Shown here: positions 1 to 5,168 of the stretch, piece by piece | Layout: each line of letters starts with the position of its first letter | Position numbering within the stretch: position 1 is the stretch's first letter | Origin: Thermoplasmata archaeon | GTDB taxonomy: Archaea > Thermoplasmatota > Thermoplasmata > Thermoplasmatales > Thermoplasmataceae | Length of the DNA stretch: 7,364 bases | Assembly (NCBI GenBank): GCA_021847855.1 | Contig: JAJZOT010000072.1 | Coordinates: 1 to 7,364 of the forward strand | Reading direction: 5' to 3' | Made by a program: the position numbers and the translations under genes | Notes under the pieces: generated by a model | Database searches by the model: none | The model's input: only the letters and a program-made list of their open reading frames with translations | Told to the model about the DNA's origin: nothing

Positions 1-441
1 ACAAGAATACTGCATACCGATAAGTTCACGATCGGGAAGAAAACGTCCCTGGTTGTGACGAAGTACCTGCCGACATCCGAGGTAACTACTGTTGATTATC
101 CAATCCTTCTTTCAACAGGCAGGTCCCTGTTCCAGTTCAATGCGGCTACAATGACAGACAGATCTGGTAACAGGACATTCCATGACACAGATTATGTGTA
201 CGTTTCGCGTGGTGATGCAGAGAAAATGAAGCTTAAAACGGGAGAAAGGGTGAGACTTGTGAGCAGGTACGGGGAGGCAGTGACAAAGTTCTCCGTGGAT
301 TATAACCTGAAAGACGGCACTGCATTTGCAACCTTCAACGACCCCCAGGTTAGCCTGAACCAGATCACAGGTCCACAGAGGGACGCTAAACAGAATACTC
401 CAGAATACAAGGTTACTGCTATCAGGATCGAGAAAACATGA
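1..441 (+). CDS. Formate dehydrogenase-like molybdopterin oxidoreductase, C-terminal part (partial)
   Basis: The reading frame is open from the first base, so this is the last 146 residues of a longer protein whose start lies outside the window. The segment matches the C-terminal molybdopterin-dinucleotide-binding domain of the formate dehydrogenase alpha/FdhF group: YPILLSTGR followed by an ATMTDRSG stretch, then a beta-rich part with KLKTGERVRLVSRYGE, and a closing TPEYKVTAIRIEK that is typical of the extreme C-terminus of this family. In the family this domain grips the cofactor of an enzyme that oxidises formate or a related substrate. The Fe-S ligands and the catalytic Cys/Sec would be upstream and cannot be seen, so formate as the substrate is inference; other members of the superfamily remain possible. 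The stop TGA (439-441) overlaps an ATG at 438, which opens only an 11-codon ORF. Confidence 0.85.
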   Translation, partial: TRILHTDKFTIGKKTSLVVTKYLPTSEVTTVDYPILLSTGRSLFQFNAATMTDRSGNRTFHDTDYVYVSRGDAEKMKLKTGERVRLVSRYGEAVTKFSVDYNLKDGTAFATFNDPQVSLNQITGPQRDAKQNTPEYKVTAIRIEKT

Positions 442-459
442 AAGAAAGCAAAATCCATC

Positions 460-651
460 TTACAGCGTTCTAAACTTCTGCTCCTGGGTCAAGTTCGGAG
501 TAATATACCCATCCTGATTCCACTGAGTTACCATTGTTTTTTCCAGCATATAGGCATGGGCGAGTGCACACAGGTGGAATTCCCTTAAACGAGCGTTAAT
601 CATATTGAATCATCGAACTTTCATGTGGGTAGCGTTGCAAACTAAGTTCAT
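460..651 (-). pseudogene. Broken ORF, possible remnant of a transposase C-terminus
   Basis: Read on the minus strand, a frame opens with ATG at 651 (MNLVCNATHMKVR), meets an in-frame TGA at 612-610, and continues from ATG at 603 for 47 codons to TAA at 462-460. The downstream part contains ARLREFHLCALAHAYMLEK and ends in QEQKFRTL. A basic-aromatic-histidine patch followed by a hydrophobic LAHAYMLE helix resembles the end of some DDE transposases (pattern R-x-F-H...LA-x-A), but I cannot name a family. The interrupting TGA would need only one base change to be TGG (Trp). The ORF sits tail-to-tail against the oxidoreductase gene. It could also be a chance ORF, or a real 47-residue protein starting at 603. 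No inverted repeats marking the ends of an element were found. Confidence 0.3.
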
Positions 652-747
652 TTATCCTATATCTTCAGGAATCGTCATATAATAACATGGTCATCTGTTA
701 TTTCTCCAGATTGATTGTGTAGTTCCATTCACAGTAGGGACAAAAAA

Positions 748-757
748 GTAAATGTAT
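748..757 (+). promoter_or_regulatory. Weak TATA-like element before the membrane-anchored protein
   Basis: The AT-rich GTAAATGTAT, preceded by a run of A residues, lies about 30 bases before the ATG at 784. No Shine-Dalgarno sequence precedes that ATG (AACCTGAAATG), so a transcript with no leader or only a few bases of leader is likely. The match to an archaeal TATA box is poor. Confidence 0.3.
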
Positions 758-783
758 TGCCAGTGAATCAATCTTAACCTGAA

Positions 784-1146
784 ATGAATGCACCTTACGA
801 TTTCTGGAACCAGGTGGTGACGGATGTCCTTGTTGAAAAGAAAGCCACCATTTACAAGTCAGATGATATTGAGTTCATCCCAAGACCTGAGGAAAGTGGC
901 CTGTTCGTGAGATCAATAGGAGAGCCAAAAGGGCAGATTGCCGACTGGAGATCATCCATTCCTGGTTCCATAAGAGGCATCCATGTTGTTGAGTTCAGGG
1001 ATCGTTACGAAATCCATGTGGACAGGTTTGATCCGGCAAAGAAGCCTATAAGCCATCTTTTACTTGAAAGTCCAGGATCAGCAATTCTCATTGGGGCACT
1101 TGGCCTTTTTGTTGCATTTCTGGGTGGAAGTTTTTTTAAAAGATAG
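784..1146 (+). CDS. Small unknown protein with C-terminal membrane anchor
   Basis: I do not recognise this 120-residue protein with certainty. Residues 1-95 form a mixed-charge soluble part containing IEFIPRPEESGLFVR, a VVEFRDRYEIHVDRFDP strand-like stretch and KKPISHLLLESP. Residues 98-118 are one strongly hydrophobic segment (SAILIGALGLFVAFLGGSFF), closed by Lys-Arg. There is no N-terminal signal peptide, so the likely topology is tail-anchored, with the soluble domain in the cytoplasm. From memory, the HxDxxDPxxxPxxHLxxxSP pattern also occurs in short uncharacterised euryarchaeal proteins, which would make it a conserved archaeal family; I cannot verify this. The ATG has no Shine-Dalgarno site. 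The gene stands alone between the damaged region upstream and a separately promoted permease downstream. No function is proposed. Confidence 0.75.
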   Translation: MNAPYDFWNQVVTDVLVEKKATIYKSDDIEFIPRPEESGLFVRSIGEPKGQIADWRSSIPGSIRGIHVVEFRDRYEIHVDRFDPAKKPISHLLLESPGSAILIGALGLFVAFLGGSFFKR

Positions 1147-1160
1147 ATGTACGGTTGTTC

Positions 1161-1214
1161 TGGCTTATATTTCCATGTTGAAGATGGTCATGATTGCATG
1201 GGATCAATAAGCCA
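1161..1214. repeat. Imperfect inverted repeat between two genes
   Basis: TGGCTTAT (1161-1168) is exactly complementary to ATAAGCCA (1207-1214). Inside it CCATG (1173-1177) pairs with CATGG (1197-1201), leaving a small internal loop and a 19-base terminal loop. It begins 14 bases after the stop of the preceding gene and ends about 23 bases before the permease TATA box. It could act as an RNA hairpin at the 3' end of the preceding transcript or as a regulator-binding site; chance is also possible given its short arms. Confidence 0.35.
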
Positions 1215-1236
1215 CAGATTCCGTTGGATGAAAAAT

Positions 1237-1247
1237 AAATAAATATA
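1237..1247 (+). promoter_or_regulatory. TATA box of the ABC permease gene
   Basis: An A-rich stretch leading into AATAAATATAG looks like an archaeal BRE/TATA pair. Transcription would start near 1268-1270, giving a leader of about 28 bases that carries the GGGGGTG ribosome-binding site. Confidence 0.5.
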
Positions 1248-1282
1248 GTTAAGCATACCCAGGTACAGGAAAAACATGAGAA

Positions 1283-1289
1283 GGGGGTG
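1283..1289 (+). promoter_or_regulatory. Shine-Dalgarno site that sets the permease start
   Basis: GGGGGTG at 1283-1289 closely matches the archaeal anti-Shine-Dalgarno complement (GGAGGTG). It lies 8 bases before ATG 1298. The alternative in-frame GTG at 1289 overlaps this site and could not be served by it, so ATG 1298 is preferred. Confidence 0.6.
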
Positions 1290-1297
1290 TGGCAATA

Positions 1298-2917
1298 ATG
1301 TTCGGGAGTTTTTATCTTACAATAATTTATGCCATATTGCTCACCTTTGGACGAATAGGACTGATCCTCATAATTTCAGTATTTCTTGCCCTGATATTTG
1401 GGGTTCTTGCCGCTAAGGTAAGGGCTGCTGAAGTAATAATAATCCCAATAACTGATGTTCTGGAAGCAGTACCTGTTGTATCATTCTTCCCCATAATACT
1501 TGTCTTCTTTATTGTCAGGATTGGAGGCTCCTTGGGAACTGAGCTTGCAGTTGATTTCCTCCTTATAACTGCAGTTATCTGGAATCTTATTCTTGGTGTG
1601 TATCAGTCTGTCCTCCATATACCGAAAGAGTATGAGAGTGTAACAAAAGTATACAAAATAGGCATGCTCGAGAAGCTGAGAAGACTCTATGCACCAGCTG
1701 CTTTTCCCTCCATTGTGGCCAATATAATGCCGTCCTTTGCCAGTGCTCTTTTTTACGTAACACTTACTGAGGTCATCACCATAGGGAACAGGAATTATGA
1801 GGTCTTTGGAGTAGGTACTTTATCTGTGCAGCTTGCAAATGTCGGGAACTACACGGGCATTGTTATTCTTATCATGTTTCTCATAGTGGCAATAGGACTC
1901 ACATTCTATTTTTTCATAAACCCTCTCATAAAGATTGCTGAGAAGTACAAATTTGAAAGCAACATGCCGGAAAATGTGGAAAAATCAAGGAGGAGGCAGA
2001 ATGCATTCGTGACCGTTATAGGAGAGAGAATCAACCAGGTCATTGGATCCACACAATCAGCTATTTCAGTGGTTAACAGATCTATTCCCAGAAGGGAACA
2101 TAATGCCAGACCCCCCCTAAGATTTTCAGACAGAGTTGTCAATGTTATTGTTGGATCAACTCTTCTGGCAGTCCTGCTCATAACATTATATTTTGTTGCG
2201 GAATCCGGTTTCAGTTCAGCTTTTACACAGTATATACTTAACCCATACTACCTGAAGATTTTTGGCATTGCAACCCTGTATGATCTGGCAAGGATAGCCA
2301 CCGTATTTGCCATTTCGCTTGGAACCATGGTGCCTCTTGCAGTGTTTTTTGGAAGAAGAAAGGTTTCTGGAAGGCTTACAACGGGTATATTCCAGATACT
2401 GTACTCAATACCGTCACCTGTTTTACTTCCACTCATAGTAATTTTCCTGACACCACGGGTTTCGGTATTCCTTGGGGAAGGCCTTGCCTTCAATGCAGAT
2501 GTTATGCTTATAGCTTATCTCTCTGCAGCCTCATACATATTTTTCAATGTTTACGGATCTGCAATCAGCATACCGAATGAGCTTGAAGTTATAACCAGGA
2601 CTTACAAATTCAACAGGAGAATGAAGATTAAACATCTGTCGTTTCCAGCAATAGTACCGGGACTGATCACGGGATCCATGTCGGCTGTTGGAAGTTACTG
2701 GGGTGGTCTGCTGGTTGCAGAATATGTAACATTCAATGGGAAAACATTCTCCGTGAAACATGGACTGATGCTGCTGGTATCTGAAGCAATTTCAAGTGGG
2801 AACCTGGTATACGCAGATGCCATAGACATATTTATGGTCATAATAGTGGTAATACTTACATTCGTTGTCTGGGTCAGGCTTTACCGTTATTCAGAAAAAA
2901 GATTCACATATGACTGA
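1298..2917 (+). CDS. ABC transporter permease with two fused permease domains (anion type, COG4986-like)
   Basis: This 539-residue integral membrane protein contains two tandem binding-protein-dependent permease domains. The first occupies roughly residues 1-215. Its cytoplasmic ATPase-contacting (EAA) loop begins at IPKEYESVTKVYKIG near residue 108 and runs to a Pro-rich APAAFPSI. A basic linker (about 220-275, rich in Arg) leads to the second domain, roughly 275-539, with its own EAA loop at IPNELEVITRTYKF near residue 425 and FPAIVPG. This architecture matches the duplicated permease of nitrate/sulfonate/taurine-type anion ABC importers, so one chain can form the whole membrane channel; the exact anion is unknown. 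The Gly usual in EAA loops is present in domain 1 but is Phe in domain 2. No ATPase or substrate-binding protein lies beside it here. A GTG at 1289 would add three residues, but ATG 1298 is well spaced from a Shine-Dalgarno site. Its stop directly abuts the stop of the convergent DUF6015 gene. Confidence 0.9.
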   Translation: MFGSFYLTIIYAILLTFGRIGLILIISVFLALIFGVLAAKVRAAEVIIIPITDVLEAVPVVSFFPIILVFFIVRIGGSLGTELAVDFLLITAVIWNLILGVYQSVLHIPKEYESVTKVYKIGMLEKLRRLYAPAAFPSIVANIMPSFASALFYVTLTEVITIGNRNYEVFGVGTLSVQLANVGNYTGIVILIMFLIVAIGLTFYFFINPLIKIAEKYKFESNMPENVEKSRRRQNAFVTVIGERINQVIGSTQSAISVVNRSIPRREHNARPPLRFSDRVVNVIVGSTLLAVLLITLYFVAESGFSSAFTQYILNPYYLKIFGIATLYDLARIATVFAISLGTMVPLAVFFGRRKVSGRLTTGIFQILYSIPSPVLLPLIVIFLTPRVSVFLGEGLAFNADVMLIAYLSAASYIFFNVYGSAISIPNELEVITRTYKFNRRMKIKHLSFPAIVPGLITGSMSAVGSYWGGLLVAEYVTFNGKTFSVKHGLMLLVSEAISSGNLVYADAIDIFMVIIVVILTFVVWVRLYRYSEKRFTYD

Positions 2918-3274
2918 TTATTCCATCTGCCTGAATATCTCGTCGTAAACGTCCTCTTCAGGAGCTTCCTCTTCTATTTTGTCTGCGATCCTTATAATCT
3001 TATCTTTATTGTATGTCCACTGGTTGATTCTCCATGATCTTCCCTTGACAATGTTGATCTCTTCCCTGTGTGTCTCAAGAAATCCATATTCCTCAAGATT
3101 GTAGAACACGTCCCGTTCTGGAGCTGAAAGAACATTATCCAGAACGTAGTCGTCGTAGCCGAAGAAAGATAGGACAAAATCACAGAGTTCCTCAATATCG
3201 CCCTGCCCCATTCCCTTCTTACCGTAAGTTTTTTCAAGAGCCCTGATGAGCACTTCCCTGGTTAATACGGACAT
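2918..3274 (-). CDS. DUF6015-family protein
   Basis: This 118-residue acidic soluble protein has the signature I associate with the Thermoplasmata family DUF6015: a start MSVLTREVLIRALEKTYGK, a central SFFGYDDYVLDNVLS, then RDVFYNLEEYGFLET and a WRINQWTYNKDKI stretch, with an acidic tail. The helix-rich start followed by a strand pair around Trp-Arg-Ile-Asn-Gln-Trp could form a small winged-helix-like fold, but its role is unknown and I propose none. It has no membrane segment and no metal-binding cysteines. An ATG six codons upstream (3292) is in frame. I chose 3274 because family members begin at this MSVL, and because AAGGATCT just upstream can serve as a ribosome-binding site; a TATA box at 3323-3330 is compatible with either start. 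It is convergent with the permease, with no bases between the stops. Confidence 0.8.
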   Translation of the reverse strand: MSVLTREVLIRALEKTYGKKGMGQGDIEELCDFVLSFFGYDDYVLDNVLSAPERDVFYNLEEYGFLETHREEINIVKGRSWRINQWTYNKDKIIRIADKIEEEAPEEDVYDEIFRQME

Positions 3275-3322
3275 AGAAGATCCTTGACCCATTATCTACT
3301 GCATATTAAATTTTGTTATAGC

Positions 3323-3330
3323 GTATATAA
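3323..3330 (-). promoter_or_regulatory. TATA box of the DUF6015 gene
   Basis: On the minus strand this reads TTATATAC, a close match to the archaeal TATA box. Transcription is expected near 3300, giving a leader of about 25 bases to the ATG at 3274, or about 8 bases to the alternative ATG at 3292. Confidence 0.55.
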
Positions 3331-3362
3331 TGAGTCCTCCTTCAGGTCTTGTCATTCAGCCA

Positions 3363-3374
3363 GAACAGCTGTTC
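3363..3374. repeat. Perfect 12-bp palindrome upstream of the DUF6015 promoter
   Basis: GAACAGCTGTTC is its own reverse complement and lies about 33 bases upstream of the DUF6015 TATA box. Copies of CCTTCAGG flank it at 3339-3346 and 3413-3420. A dimeric regulator site is possible, but no regulator can be named. Confidence 0.35.
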
Positions 3375-3389
3375 GGAATGTTATGCAAA

Positions 3390-3412
3390 ATTATTCTTTC
3401 AAAAATAATAAT
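3390..3412 (-). terminator. Possible T-rich terminator after the nucleotidyltransferase gene
   Basis: About 30 bases past the TAA of the nucleotidyltransferase gene, the minus strand reads ATTATTATTTTTGAAAG and then AATAAT. This is a T-rich tract with a weak ATTATT/AATAAT stem, in line with archaeal T-tract termination. The stem is pure A/T and is not convincing alone. Confidence 0.3.
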
Positions 3413-3441
3413 CCTTCAGGAAATGTAAGATTTGCGGCACA

Positions 3442-4380
3442 TTATAGATATATTAACTCAAGCTTTGAATTGGCCATGCTCTGAAATGTTATATCTCTGT
3501 CAACAACCACTATGTCCTTTTCCTTGTATATTTTCTCGGGTTTCTTATCAAGTGTTCCCATTCCCTGTATGACCCTGAGTATTGACTTTCTGAATACCCT
3601 TATTGGGGCATTCTGTTCTGCCTTTATGAAATATTCGTTTATTCCCTTCCCATTGTCGTTATAGAGCGTTTTTATGTATCCCCATGGTGTATCGGTGCGG
3701 TTTGAATATTCTGTACGGATTGTTTCCAGGTCCTTCTCACTGTCAATGCCAAGCCAGAGAGCATCCTCCCAGTATGCTCCGATTGCCTTGGCCAGGGCCA
3801 TTTTTGGAAACGCTGTTGTCTCTATATCCTTTTCGTGATAGTTCAAGAAGAAGAATTCCTTTGCCTCTTTCTTAATGTAGTAAAGACCTGAATTTATAAA
3901 ATAGTCAAGAAGAGGTTTTTCCTTGAATGTCACGATCTGGTCCCCGAACATCTCAACTATTCCAAAGGGTGATCTCATCTTTGAAACGAACATGACCATC
4001 CTGTATTGTGAATCACGGGAGAATTCTATAAACCTCTGGAAGTTTATATCTGTAATGGTATCGCCGTTCCTGAGAATAATGTCCTGATCCCATACGTTGT
4101 TGAAAAGATTCCTTATTGAGTAGAGGGTCCCCATGGGTTTTTCCTCCCTGAAATAGTGGAAATTCATTCCATCCTTGCTGTTTCCATAACGTTCCTCTAT
4201 CTTTTCTCCGAGGTATCCGGACAGTATATAAACATCCTTGATGCCCATATTCTTGAAATCGTAAATCTGACGGTCCATTATGGTTTGCCCATCCTTGATG
4301 GAGATGAGAGCCTTAGGAATCTCGTCTGTTATGGGCTTTAACCTCTTACCGTATCCTCCTGCAAGTATTGCCCCTATCAT
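3442..4380 (-). CDS. Sugar-phosphate nucleotidyltransferase with a degenerate cupin-like C-terminus
   Basis: This 312-residue soluble enzyme should join a nucleoside triphosphate to a sugar 1-phosphate to make a nucleotide sugar, for example GDP-mannose, for glycan or glycolipid synthesis. The nucleotide-binding signature LAGGYGKRLKPIT is at residues 6-18 with PKAL at 22-25. GTLYSI is at 84-89, the metal-binding NGD at 105-107, EKP at 154-156 and NSGLYYI at 163-169. The motif usually written W-x-D-I-G-T appears as WLGIDSEKDL (209-218), so the acidic residue is displaced. Residues 230-312 form a second domain that opens with TPWGYIKTL and ends in DIVVVDRDITFQ and LELIYL. This is the layout of the cupin tail of ManC/type II phosphomannose isomerases, but without the metal-binding histidines. 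Sugar and nucleotide specificity cannot be read from the sequence. A TATA box sits about 22 bases before the ATG, implying a leaderless message. Confidence 0.85.
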   Translation of the reverse strand: MIGAILAGGYGKRLKPITDEIPKALISIKDGQTIMDRQIYDFKNMGIKDVYILSGYLGEKIEERYGNSKDGMNFHYFREEKPMGTLYSIRNLFNNVWDQDIILRNGDTITDINFQRFIEFSRDSQYRMVMFVSKMRSPFGIVEMFGDQIVTFKEKPLLDYFINSGLYYIKKEAKEFFFLNYHEKDIETTAFPKMALAKAIGAYWEDALWLGIDSEKDLETIRTEYSNRTDTPWGYIKTLYNDNGKGINEYFIKAEQNAPIRVFRKSILRVIQGMGTLDKKPEKIYKEKDIVVVDRDITFQSMANSKLELIYL

Positions 4381-4397
4381 TGGGTTAAATCGTACCC

Positions 4398-4405
4398 ATA
4401 TATAA
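4398..4405 (-). promoter_or_regulatory. TATA box of the nucleotidyltransferase gene
   Basis: The minus strand reads CTTATATATGG, centred 22-23 bases before the ATG at 4380. No Shine-Dalgarno sequence is present, so transcription probably starts at or next to the ATG. Confidence 0.6.
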
Positions 4406-4472
4406 GTTAATTTTCAAATAAGGATAAAAATTCATGAAAATGTGGTTTGAAAATAGAACCTTTCAGTAAATC

Positions 4473-5141
4473 TTAGATTGTGAATTCCTGGCCAGGCTCC
4501 AGGATCTTAACTTCTGCAAACTTCCCCGCCAGATCCCTGAATCTATCTGGATCCTGCTTTATGGGAGGGAAGGTATTGAAGTGCATTGGCACTGCAATCT
4601 TTGGCTTGAGCCATTCCACTGCCTTTGCAGCCTCAACGGGACCCATTGTAAAATAACCACCTATTGGGAGCAGAGCCACATCCGGCCTGTAAAGTTCCTG
4701 TATTGTCTTCATGTCCCTGAAAAGTGCAGTATCCCCGGCATGATATATGGTCTTTCCATCTGCTGATACAACGACGCCACATTCCTCTCCGCTGTGATCT
4801 GCGTGCGTGAGAGCGACCTTGATCTTGCCGAAATCAACCATGTTTCCCTTGTTCATTCCAGAAAGCTGGTTGCTATCCACACCTTCCTTTGCAGCCATTT
4901 CATAAAGCTCAAACATACCTATAATCCTTGATTTTTCCCTTTTTGCAATGGTGAATGCATCTCCCACATGATCGGAATGAGTGTGGGTGATCAGGATGAA
5001 ATCTATGCCTTTCAGATCCTCCTGCTTCACTGCTGCAGCTGGATTCCCGCTGAGGAACGGATCTATCAGTACAGTCGCTTCCCTGAATTTTATAAGCCAC
5101 GCAGCATGGCCTAGCCACTTTAAACTAACCACATCTATCAT
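4473..5141 (-). CDS. UPF0173-type metal-dependent hydrolase (metallo-beta-lactamase fold)
   Basis: This 222-residue soluble protein has the full metal-binding set of the metallo-beta-lactamase fold: THTHSDHVGD with His53, His55, Asp57 and His58; THADHSG with His113/His116; YHAGDTALF with Asp137; and PMHFNTFP with His187. The early GHAAWLI and IDPFLSGNP, the GGYFTMGP segment and the PMHFNTFPPI ending are characteristic of the UPF0173 group (YtkL-like), whose natural substrates remain unclear. Length is normal for the family and no key residue is missing. The start is the ATG at 5141; a TATA-like TTATAAAA (5161-5168) lies about 24 bases before it and there is no Shine-Dalgarno site, so the message is probably leaderless. 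The gene follows the DUF1028 gene by only 27 bases but appears to have its own promoter. Confidence 0.92.
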   Translation of the reverse strand: MIDVVSLKWLGHAAWLIKFREATVLIDPFLSGNPAAAVKQEDLKGIDFILITHTHSDHVGDAFTIAKREKSRIIGMFELYEMAAKEGVDSNQLSGMNKGNMVDFGKIKVALTHADHSGEECGVVVSADGKTIYHAGDTALFRDMKTIQELYRPDVALLPIGGYFTMGPVEAAKAVEWLKPKIAVPMHFNTFPPIKQDPDRFRDLAGKFAEVKILEPGQEFTI

Positions 5142-5160
5142 ACCATCATGAATGTATCAA

Positions 5161-5168
5161 TTTTATAA
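5161..5168 (-). promoter_or_regulatory. TATA box of the UPF0173 hydrolase gene
   Basis: The minus strand reads AATTATAAAATTG, centred about 24 bases before the ATG at 5141. It begins directly after the stop codon of the DUF1028 gene, so the hydrolase can be expressed independently although both genes face the same way. Confidence 0.5.

Larger units (their letters stand above)
442..783. other. 340-base gap without an intact gene
   Basis: No convincing full gene lies here on either strand. On the plus strand an ATG overlapping the previous stop (438-440) opens an ORF of only 11 codons. On the minus strand there is a broken ORF at 460-651, listed separately, and a short ORF ending at 698 that contains Cys-Pro-Tyr-Cys. 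The right end (about 748-757) carries a weak TATA-like element for the next gene. The gap is long compared with the 0-170 base gaps elsewhere in the window, which fits a site of past insertion or gene decay. Confidence 0.5.

Noticed and set aside
1289..1297. GTG at 1289 as the permease start
   Set aside because: It overlaps the Shine-Dalgarno sequence itself, while ATG 1298 lies 8 bases behind it.
1906..2761. Three minus-strand ORFs of 76-91 codons inside the permease gene
   Set aside because: They lie opposite a well-supported membrane protein gene and their translations show no domain; they are shadows of its coding frame.
3284..3484. 66-codon plus-strand ORF crossing the gap between the DUF6015 and nucleotidyltransferase genes
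   Set aside because: It overlaps the promoter of the first and the end of the second gene, has low-complexity, Ser/Asn-rich content without a recognisable domain, and no upstream promoter or ribosome-binding site stands out.
4909..5118. 69-codon minus-strand ORF with many Cys and His inside the UPF0173 hydrolase gene
   Set aside because: It is an out-of-frame reading of the metal-binding region of the hydrolase on the same strand; the Cys/His richness comes from that DNA and shows no zinc-finger spacing.
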